Positions 1-6,132 of a stretch of 6,479 nt of DNA are shown here, one piece after another. Numbering within the stretch: the stretch's first letter is position 1; each line of letters opens with the position of its first letter. The notes beneath the pieces are model-generated. The model ran no database searches. It saw only the letters and a program-made list of their open reading frames with translations, and had not been told where the DNA came from. The stretch lies in NCBI GenBank assembly GCA_016196785.1, contig JACPXA010000086.1:1-6479 (forward strand), written 5' to 3'. The position numbers and the translations under genes are program-made. The stretch comes from Elusimicrobiota bacterium (lineage in GTDB: Bacteria; Elusimicrobiota; Elusimicrobia; 2-01-FULL-59-12; JACPXA01).

Positions 1-50
1 CCGATTTTCATGGCGCGTTTCAGTTTAACAAATTCCCTGTCACTCCGCAA
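1..50 (-). other. Possible beginning of a further minus-strand gene, cut by the window edge
   Basis: After the kinase stop, one minus-strand frame stays open to the edge, reading PLRSDREFVKLKRAMKIG. Possible starts are a TTG at 50-48 or the ATG at 11-9; neither has a recognisable Shine-Dalgarno sequence. The peptide is charged and plausible as protein (a faint resemblance to the beginning of small S4-type RNA-binding proteins), but fewer than 20 codons are visible and chance cannot be excluded. It competes with the terminator reading of the same bases. Confidence 0.18.
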
Positions 51-61
51 GGGAATCTTTT
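27..61 (-). terminator. Possible intrinsic terminator after the kinase gene
   Basis: ATTCCCT (32-38) and AGGGAAT (50-56) form a perfect 7-base inverted repeat with an 11-base loop, directly after the kinase stop. Read on the minus strand, the hairpin is followed by TTTGTT, a weak U-tract. On the plus strand it is followed by CTTTTTT (57-63), a much better one, so it could act in both directions or serve a plus-strand gene beyond the left edge. The stem is short and only moderately GC-rich, and an open frame runs through it (see 1-50), so the call is tentative. Confidence 0.35.
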
Positions 62-1912
62 TTAGATTGATTTTACAACAGGTTCTTTATGTTTTGCGGT
101 CAACTGAGGTTCCCGAGGAAGGGTCCAGGTGAAGGTGCTGCCGTGACCGGGTTGACTTTCCACCCCGATGCGGCCTCCGTGCGCCTCCACCGCCATCTTA
201 CAAAAGGTTAAGCCAAGCCCCACGCCCGTTCTCACACGCGCCCGTTTCCTGGCAGCTTGGACAAATTTTTCGAAGATCTTCTCCTGATATTCCTGGGGGA
301 TCCCTTCACCGTTATCCTGCACTTGCACGGTAACCGCAGATTCACCCGCGGTAAGCGTCACGCTGATCACTCCGTAACCCCGCGAGGTATGCCGCAGGGC
401 ATTCGCCAACAGATTACTGATGACACGCATGATCAGGGGGCGGTCAAGTCGCACGGGTGGGACATCCTCCACGAGGTCCGTGTGGATAGTCTTGTCTTCC
501 AACTGCGCCACGGGTGTCCAGCGCGAGACCTGGGATCGAATCAACTCGGCGAGGGCACAGGGTTCCCGGTGAAGCACCAATTTCCCTTCTTCCATTTTGG
601 CCACATCCAAGAGGTTCTGAATAATGTCCAGCAGGTCCTGGCCGGATTGCCGGGCTAAGCTGAGGAACCGCTGTTGCGTGTCGGTCACCGCTCCCCCCTC
701 TCTGGCTGAGAGCAAATCCAACGAGGCCAGGATTACCGTCAAAGGTGATTTCAGGTCGTGTACGATCATCGCAATCAGGTCGCGCCGGAGTTCCTCCAGT
801 TCCCCCAGGGCGATGGCCATCTGTTGGAAGGTTCGAGCCAACGTCTCCAGCTCGTCACCCGTCTGCACGACGAGCTGGACCTGCCACTGGCCTGCCTTGA
901 GCTGTTCTACCCCCCGCTGCAGCTCACGCACAGGCCGGAGGATGCGATTGATCAAAAACCAGCCGGCCCCTACGAAAAATCCCAGCCAAAGGAACGTCCA
1001 CCCCACAAATCGAGCGCGCATGGCGCGGAGCGGCTCATAGACCACCGCCTTGGGCTGTTGGACCACCACGATGCCCGGCAAGCTCTTGACGGCCATCGCT
1101 AACGACACCACCGGCTCCCCCCCCTCATCCCGGTGCTCCCTTAAGGCGCTGTGGAACCGGCGGCCCGCCGCGATAAACTCTTGCACCATCGGCAGCCCCC
1201 GGAAGTTCGCACGGGCCCGCACCCGTTCCGGGATGGGGTGGGCGATGAGGACCCCGTCCCCATCGAGGATGAAGGCTTGTCCGCGCGGGCCTACCTGTGC
1301 CTCAGCGACGAGCGAAGAGAGCGGGTCCAAGCTCACCGTTACGAGCAGGGCCCCTTGGCGTCGCTCCAACCCTCCGCTCACGCCCAGTGGCTCGGCCAAG
1401 AGGAGTTCAGGTACCCCGTTTCTCCCGAAGACGGGTCGCCCCACATAGCTCGTTCGTCGCTGAACCGTCTGGGCCACGGCGTCCTCAGTGGAACGGTCCA
1501 CCAGCCGGCGCCGCACGCGGAGTCGGCGGCCTGCCCGCTCTACCCTGAGGGTTTCCCGTCCCTTCGGGTTGATGAAGGCGACGGTCTGAAACGCCGGTTG
1601 ACGATCCATGAGGCCACGCAGCCATTGCTCTTCTTGGGAGAGCGACCAACGTTTCAGGTCTGGCTGTTTGGCGACCGCGTCCAACAGCGCCCGATATCCC
1701 TTGAGCCGTTCTTCGACACGCTCCACAATGGATCGCGCCATCGCGCTCTGTTGGCGGTCAATCGCTTGCACCAACGCTTGTTCGCTGATCGCTACCAGCA
1801 GGCTGGCAACCACGAGGACCGGCACCGCCACCGCTAAGCCAAACCACGTCAGGAGCTTGACCCGGAGGTGCCCCCGCCACCAGGCGACGAAGTTCTGCCA
1901 GGCGGACCCCAT
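62..1912 (-). CDS. Membrane-bound sensor histidine kinase (double-Cache sensor, HAMP, HisKA, HATPase)
   Basis: A 616-residue two-component sensor kinase. A short basic N-terminus leads to membrane segment 1 at about 20-42. An extracytoplasmic region of about 250 residues follows, with dCache-like blocks (RPVFGRNGVP near 159-168; GPRGQAFILDGDGVLIAHP near 208-226). Membrane segment 2 is at about 300-322. A HAMP linker follows, to about 376. The HisKA domain carries phospho-accepting His385 in VHDLKSPLT. The ATPase domain has N-box NLLANAL 500-506, G1 DNGEGI 533-538, F-box FEKF 547-550 and G2 GVGLGL 563-568, all intact. It should autophosphorylate on His385 in response to a small periplasmic ligand that binds the Cache domain; which ligand cannot be told. 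No receiver domain is fused and no response regulator is in the window, so the partner lies elsewhere, perhaps beyond the left edge. It begins 64 bases after the acetyltransferase stop, behind a double hairpin, so it may be the last gene of that transcript or separate. The stop is TAA at 64-62. Confidence 0.93.
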   Translation of the reverse strand: MGSAWQNFVAWWRGHLRVKLLTWFGLAVAVPVLVVASLLVAISEQALVQAIDRQQSAMARSIVERVEERLKGYRALLDAVAKQPDLKRWSLSQEEQWLRGLMDRQPAFQTVAFINPKGRETLRVERAGRRLRVRRRLVDRSTEDAVAQTVQRRTSYVGRPVFGRNGVPELLLAEPLGVSGGLERRQGALLVTVSLDPLSSLVAEAQVGPRGQAFILDGDGVLIAHPIPERVRARANFRGLPMVQEFIAAGRRFHSALREHRDEGGEPVVSLAMAVKSLPGIVVVQQPKAVVYEPLRAMRARFVGWTFLWLGFFVGAGWFLINRILRPVRELQRGVEQLKAGQWQVQLVVQTGDELETLARTFQQMAIALGELEELRRDLIAMIVHDLKSPLTVILASLDLLSAREGGAVTDTQQRFLSLARQSGQDLLDIIQNLLDVAKMEEGKLVLHREPCALAELIRSQVSRWTPVAQLEDKTIHTDLVEDVPPVRLDRPLIMRVISNLLANALRHTSRGYGVISVTLTAGESAVTVQVQDNGEGIPQEYQEKIFEKFVQAARKRARVRTGVGLGLTFCKMAVEAHGGRIGVESQPGHGSTFTWTLPREPQLTAKHKEPVVKSI

Positions 1913-1918
1913 CCTCAA

Positions 1919-1924
1919 CTCCTT
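1919..1924 (-). promoter_or_regulatory. Ribosome binding site that fixes the kinase start
   Basis: AAGGAG on the minus strand sits six bases before the ATG at 1912-1910. An in-frame TTG at 1918-1916 touches this site directly with no spacer and cannot use it, so the ATG is chosen as the start and the kinase is two residues shorter than the longest reading frame. Confidence 0.7.
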
Positions 1925-1925
1925 C

Positions 1926-1968
1926 GCCTCTCCCCCCTTGGGAGAGGCCGCCCGTAGGGCGGGTGAGG
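1926..1968. repeat. REP-like double hairpin between the acetyltransferase and kinase genes
   Basis: On the plus strand, GCCTCTCCC (1926-1934) pairs with GGGAGAGGC (1940-1948) as a 9-base stem with a 5-base loop. Next to it, CCGCCC (1948-1953) pairs with GGGCGG (1957-1962) around the loop GTA. The outer parts CCTCTCCC (1927-1934) and GGGTGAGG (1961-1968) can also pair with one mismatch, giving a larger alternative palindrome. There is no T-run, so it is not a standard intrinsic terminator. The sequence style (CCTCTCCC with GGGCGGGTGAGG) resembles dispersed REP palindromes common in high-GC bacteria. It would form in mRNA just after the acetyltransferase stop and just before the kinase ribosome binding site. 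Only one copy is in this window, so its repetitive nature is inferred. Confidence 0.6.
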
Positions 1969-1976
1969 TTCCTTCA

Positions 1977-2525
1977 TTATGTGGTTGTCGGTTCGGAAGG
2001 AACGATCACCGCCATGGGCAGATCAGTGGGTGTCACCGCGGCAGGCACGACGGCCTTCCGTTTGGGACCGAGGTCCAGGACCATCGCGGTTTCAATGCAT
2101 TTTTCCGGATAATAGGGACATCGGATGCATTCGGTCCACACCTTGTGAGGGAAATGCTCCTTTTTCTGGACCGCGCGAAAACCGACCTTCTCAAAGAACC
2201 CCGTCCGAATCGCCAGGGTGAAAACCCGCGGGATGCCCAGTGCCTTCGCTTCCTTCAGGCAGGCTTTCAGGAGTTGGGTCCCCAGACCTTTCCCTTGGTA
2301 CTGGGTATCCACCGCCAGGGCTTTTACCTCCGCCAGGTTGTCCCAGGTGACCTGCAAGGAGCAACACCCGATGAGCTTGCCTTGCTGTTCCGCAACGTAG
2401 AACGACTGAAGATTTTCGTAGAGTTCGGAGAGGGCGCGCGGCAAGAGCTCCCGGCGATCGGCGTAGAAGTTCAGGAGCCGATGCATTTCTCTGACGTCGG
2501 TGATCTTCGCTTTACGGATTTTCAT
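1977..2525 (-). CDS. GNAT N-acetyltransferase, probably N-acetylglutamate synthase-like (short ArgA type)
   Basis: A 182-residue soluble acetyl-CoA-dependent acyltransferase. Residues 1-150 form a GNAT domain with the acetyl-CoA pyrophosphate loop QYQGKGLG at 75-82 and the late GNAT motif FFEKVGF at 110-116. The start (IRKAKITDV), LLPRALSELYENL at 27-39, the LAEVKALAV block at 64-72 and HKVWTECIRCP at 127-137 match, from memory, the short single-domain proteins annotated as N-acetyltransferase or N-acetylglutamate synthase (first step of arginine synthesis) in Geobacter- and Nitrospira-like bacteria. The substrate is therefore inferred. Cys133, Cys136 and Cys143 make a C-x2-C-x6-C segment. 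The last ~30 residues are a Pro/Thr/Val-rich tail that looks disordered. The ATG at 2525-2523 overlaps the oxidoreductase stop by 14 bases and has no good Shine-Dalgarno sequence in front of it, so translation is probably coupled. The GNAT call is firm; glutamate as substrate is about 60% likely. Confidence 0.88.
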   Translation of the reverse strand: MKIRKAKITDVREMHRLLNFYADRRELLPRALSELYENLQSFYVAEQQGKLIGCCSLQVTWDNLAEVKALAVDTQYQGKGLGTQLLKACLKEAKALGIPRVFTLAIRTGFFEKVGFRAVQKKEHFPHKVWTECIRCPYYPEKCIETAMVLDLGPKRKAVVPAAVTPTDLPMAVIVPSEPTTT

Positions 2526-5500
2526 AGACCAGCGCGGGGGTCCGCACCGGCTCTGAGGCTTGGCGGATGAGCTGTTCAGCGAAGCGCTGGGCCTCCTCCA
2601 TCTTGGGATAGCGGATCGCTCTATACCCCTTCACCGTCTCCGGGACCCGGAGCGCCTGAAGATATAAGGTGTAGGTCGTCTCGTCCTGGTAGGTGAAGCG
2701 ATCCACCAGGCTCACGTACCAGTCCCGGAAGGCCTTCTCGCGGGCATGCCAGCCAGGCAGCCAGCGACGGAGGACCTTCAACCGTTTCATCACCGCGAGC
2801 TGCCAGTCCCGGGTCCGCATGTCCCACTCAAAGTCCCGGCCAAACACCGTGAACTGGGGACGGTTCAAATGGAAATAGCGAATGCGGTCACCCCGGTTTG
2901 GTTCAACACCATAGCGTTCGCGATCCCGCTGACGTTTCTCCGGGCTGGTCAAGAGATGCGCCACGTACACCTCATCCTTAATGAGCAGAACCTTGTGCAG
3001 GTTCTGGATCACGGCCTTGGTCGCTTCCCAGCCGTGTCGAGCGGTATCCCTCGCTCGAATGGCTAACACCCGGGCCACATACGTCGCCGCGTACTTGAGG
3101 TTCTCGTAGTGGATCAGGTCATACACCCGGAGCGCAAACTGCCGATGGGTGACCTCGTCGAGCCCTAAGCGCGCCACTGCCTGTCCCACCAGGTGCTGGT
3201 AGGCTTGAGCCAGCGAGCGGCCGTTCCAGAAACGCTTTCGCAACAGCGAGGCCTTCGCCTCGAGCATCTCCCGGTAGGTCAGTGGGACCGAGGGCGACAA
3301 CACCCTGGCTGGGGTATGGACCAGGATCCGTCCCGCTTGGAAGGCCCGGAGGTTTTGTTCGAGTTCCTCCGGCCGGACTGACTCTCGTATCGCCTGGCGG
3401 AGGTTCTCGAGCGCGACGGGCAACGCCCCATGTTGGTAGGCCATCCCTAACAGCATGATGTTCGTGTAAAGTTTGCTCCCAAAGAGCCGTTCGGAGAAGG
3501 CGGAGGCATCAGCCCCAAAATACGCCTCCGAACGGGTATACCGCTTGAGGGTCGCTTCCAGCTCCTGCGGCGAAAAATCGTCCTCGCCCATCAAGGTGAG
3601 GATCGTCGGCGTCTTCGCGGTGTTCACCACCGCCACCGTCCGCTGGGGGCTGGCGACCCGCATCGTGGCGTGGGGATCGAGCCCCCGCACCGCCTCAAGG
3701 AGGTCAATCCCCAGGAGAAGATCGGCCTTCCCATAGGGGATGATGGGGGACCGCACCACCCCGTCCACCGAATACAACACATGGGCATACACCCCGCCAT
3801 TCCGAATGGCGAGTCCCTTCTTATCGGCAAACAACACCTGATATCCCTGCGACACCCCGGCCCGCACCAAAATGGAGGTCACCACCCCCGCGCCCATCCC
3901 CCCCACCGCCGCGGTATACGCGCACCAGACCTTTTCAACGCGCCGGAAGGGCACCTCGGGGACGGTCACCTCTGACAAGCGCTGTTCTATCCAGGGATCC
4001 ACCGGCGCTTGGCGGCGGGTCACCACGACCTCTTCAAACGAGGGACAGGCCTTCACCTTGGCGCAGGCCCCATCGTCAACGCAGGTGGAGCGATCAGTCA
4101 CAATCTTCGGGCCGTACCAGGTGTCCTCAATGGTGAGGCCGGGACATCCGGTGACCCGGGTACACTCCAGACAGAATTCGCAGACCTCAGGGGTGATGTT
4201 CATGTGCTGTTCCTGAGGCAAGAACCCCCGTTCTTTGAGGATCTGTTTCTTCTCGCGTTTCACGCGCCGGTGATAGGTAATCCCACATTCCTTATCGGCG
4301 ATGATGACCTTTACACCATCTTGCAGAATGGTCTCCTCGATGAGCTGGCGGTAGCTGGCCCGGTAGGCCGGATTGACCCGTGTGACCGCGATGCCGGTCC
4401 CATGAGTCATGCCTTCAACGATTCGCTCAATGCTCTGGGCAAAGGTGGGGCGGCCCATGACATCGTAATCGTTCCCGGGCGTCGGCTGGTGACCGGTCAT
4501 GGCGGTGGTTTTATTGTCGAGAATCACGTAGGCGATATCCTGACCGTGTTTCAGAGAATCGGAAATGGCCAGCATCCCGCTGTGGAAAAAGGTGGAATCC
4601 CCCAGGAAGACGACTTGTTTGTTGGTAATAAAGGGGTCAATCCCGGCACCAGTGCCACCCCCAAGCCCCATGCCCGCATAGTTGTGCATGAGGTCCTGAT
4701 TCGGGGGAAACATCAACATGGTGAAGCATCCCGTCTCCCCATGGAAGAGGAGGTCCACGGGCCCCCGGCGGTGCTGTTTCTGCATATACACCGGATCTCG
4801 GAAATCGCGTTTGACCTCCAAAAAGACGCTGGAGGAATCACGGTGCGGACAGCCGGGGCAGAAGGTTGGGGTGCGTGCGGGGATTCGAACCTGAAAGTTT
4901 GCCGTCTCCTGGAGGCATCGCCTTTCCACTGCCAGGCGCTGTCGGTCAATCGGTACTGCGGGCTTCTTCAGTTCCCCATCCAGAAACTGTTCAAAGAGGG
5001 GAACCAGCCGCTCGATCACCACCGAGGCGTTCAGCCCCCGGACCTCAGGGAACCCGGGGAGACCTCGAGGAAAGCGTTTCCCCCACACCGGTATTTCCCC
5101 CGTCAACGCTCCCTGTTGCCGAAAATCTCTCAAGCACTTAACGACCTGCCCCTCCACAAAATCCCGTTTCTCCTCAACGACAACGATCGTCTCCACGTGG
5201 GGGAGAAACGCTTGGATCAGTGCGGGGTCCACCGGATAGGTGAGCCCTAACTTCAAGATCGGAAACTGCTGGCTCATCCCAAGCTCGTCCAGCGCATGCT
5301 CCAGGTAGGCGTACGACAGGCCCCCTGCGACAAACCCAAGCGGGCGGCGGCCATTCGCATACAGGATTCGGCTGATCTGGGTCTGCCGGGCGATCTCTTG
5401 GGCGATGGCGAACCGCTCCGGCAGCTTCGCCTCTTTCCACCAGGTGCGGGGCGGCAGTAAGACCAAATCATCAAGGGGAATCCGTTGGGTGTCCAGGGTG

Positions 5501-6105
5501 ATCCGAGCCTTCGTATTCACGGTGGGGTAACGATTGGAACCCACGTGAATCGTTCCCCCCCCATCGGCCTGATTGGTTGTGATGAGGTAGGCCACGCACA
5601 GGTTCGCTTTGCTTGATATCCGAAAGGCGATGTCCACCCAGTCCTTCAGTTCTTGAAAGGTCGCCGGCTCCATCACTGGCATATGGAGGTGCTGCGCAAT
5701 GAAGCGGGAATCGTTGTTGATCTGGGTGCTTTCGATCCAGGGATCATCCCCCACGACCACGATTCCCCCACCCTCATTGTTGGGCTCGATGAGGTTGTCC
5801 AAGGCTAGCCCATCGGAGGCGACATGCATGCCCAGGCTTTTCATCACCGCCATCGCCCGGACATTGCCCATCCGCGCCCCATTCAACCGGGCCGCGCTCA
5901 GGGCCTCGTTGTTGGCGATCTGGGCCAGGATCCCATGTTCTTTCAGCAGCTCACGGATGGACCCTAACACGTCAAACACCTCGGAGACGGGTGAACCCGG
6001 GTAGCCGGTCACCAGGGCGACGCTCGCTTCCAGCGCCCCTTTGACGATCAGCTCGTTGCCCGTGAAGGCTTCGATTCCCTCCGCTTTAACAAACCGATTA
6101 TCCAT
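2512..6105 (-). CDS. Fused indolepyruvate ferredoxin oxidoreductase-type enzyme (IorA-IorB fusion, 2-oxoacid:acceptor oxidoreductase)
   Basis: A 1197-residue thiamine-diphosphate (TPP) and iron-sulfur enzyme. Known relatives oxidatively decarboxylate indolepyruvate and other aryl-pyruvates with CoA to acyl-CoA, CO2 and reduced ferredoxin in the cytoplasm. Domains in order: TPP pyrimidine-binding domain, about 10-190 (GYPGSPVSEV 34-43, Glu67 in NNEALS, DDPWIES 120-126); a linker/domain II, about 240-375; TPP pyrophosphate-binding domain, about 410-620 (CPGCPH 416-421, GDSTFFHSG 502-510, DNKTTAMTGHQ 530-540); a ferredoxin domain, 640-690, with Cys642/645/648/654 and Cys675/681/687; an IorB/pyruvate-oxidoreductase gamma domain, about 724-835 (VGGMGAGVV 734-742, RNGGVYAH 768-775); and a C-terminal region, about 855-1180, resembling the DUF6537-type tail of long one-gene indolepyruvate oxidoreductases (GSKLYTN 876-882, DEVYVAHLLT 1044-1053). 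The class is secure. The true substrate is not, because phenylpyruvate, other aryl-pyruvates or branched 2-oxoacids are all possible. It sits between nadK and an acetyltransferase with tight spacing. Confidence 0.9.
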   Translation of the reverse strand: MDNRFVKAEGIEAFTGNELIVKGALEASVALVTGYPGSPVSEVFDVLGSIRELLKEHGILAQIANNEALSAARLNGARMGNVRAMAVMKSLGMHVASDGLALDNLIEPNNEGGGIVVVGDDPWIESTQINNDSRFIAQHLHMPVMEPATFQELKDWVDIAFRISSKANLCVAYLITTNQADGGGTIHVGSNRYPTVNTKARITLDTQRIPLDDLVLLPPRTWWKEAKLPERFAIAQEIARQTQISRILYANGRRPLGFVAGGLSYAYLEHALDELGMSQQFPILKLGLTYPVDPALIQAFLPHVETIVVVEEKRDFVEGQVVKCLRDFRQQGALTGEIPVWGKRFPRGLPGFPEVRGLNASVVIERLVPLFEQFLDGELKKPAVPIDRQRLAVERRCLQETANFQVRIPARTPTFCPGCPHRDSSSVFLEVKRDFRDPVYMQKQHRRGPVDLLFHGETGCFTMLMFPPNQDLMHNYAGMGLGGGTGAGIDPFITNKQVVFLGDSTFFHSGMLAISDSLKHGQDIAYVILDNKTTAMTGHQPTPGNDYDVMGRPTFAQSIERIVEGMTHGTGIAVTRVNPAYRASYRQLIEETILQDGVKVIIADKECGITYHRRVKREKKQILKERGFLPQEQHMNITPEVCEFCLECTRVTGCPGLTIEDTWYGPKIVTDRSTCVDDGACAKVKACPSFEEVVVTRRQAPVDPWIEQRLSEVTVPEVPFRRVEKVWCAYTAAVGGMGAGVVTSILVRAGVSQGYQVLFADKKGLAIRNGGVYAHVLYSVDGVVRSPIIPYGKADLLLGIDLLEAVRGLDPHATMRVASPQRTVAVVNTAKTPTILTLMGEDDFSPQELEATLKRYTRSEAYFGADASAFSERLFGSKLYTNIMLLGMAYQHGALPVALENLRQAIRESVRPEELEQNLRAFQAGRILVHTPARVLSPSVPLTYREMLEAKASLLRKRFWNGRSLAQAYQHLVGQAVARLGLDEVTHRQFALRVYDLIHYENLKYAATYVARVLAIRARDTARHGWEATKAVIQNLHKVLLIKDEVYVAHLLTSPEKRQRDRERYGVEPNRGDRIRYFHLNRPQFTVFGRDFEWDMRTRDWQLAVMKRLKVLRRWLPGWHAREKAFRDWYVSLVDRFTYQDETTYTLYLQALRVPETVKGYRAIRYPKMEEAQRFAEQLIRQASEPVRTPALVYENP

Positions 6106-6108
6106 TTG

Positions 6109-6113
6109 CCTCC
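6109..6113 (-). promoter_or_regulatory. Ribosome binding site of the fused oxidoreductase gene
   Basis: GGAGG on the minus strand lies three bases upstream of the ATG at 6105-6103, inside the 27-base gap after nadK. The spacing is short but the match is strong, and the protein matches its family from the first residues, so this start is preferred. The ATG at 6116-6114 that overlaps this site is out of frame. Confidence 0.65.
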
Positions 6114-6132
6114 ATTGTACTACTTTTCTAGT

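Noticed and set aside
1151..1837. Plus-strand open frame of 228 codons opposite the kinase sensor domain
   Set aside because: It is antisense to the conserved kinase, rich in His/Arg/Pro, with no recognisable motif.
1913..1918. TTG at 1918-1916 as the kinase start
   Set aside because: It abuts the AAGGAG site with no spacer, whereas the ATG six bases downstream has good spacing.
1608..2570. Plus-strand open frame of 320 codons across the kinase, gap and acetyltransferase
   Set aside because: It spans three unrelated minus-strand elements, including the REP-like palindrome, and encodes a low-complexity Arg/Ser-rich product; it is a shadow.
4009..5250. Long plus-strand open frame (413 codons) opposite the oxidoreductase gene
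   Set aside because: It lies wholly antisense to a well-conserved coding region and its translation resembles no family. Long antisense frames are common in GC-rich coding DNA.
6114..6119. TACAAT on the minus strand as a -10 promoter box for the oxidoreductase
   Set aside because: The region about 17 bases upstream is GGGCGC-like with no -35 element, and transcription would start almost at the start codon.
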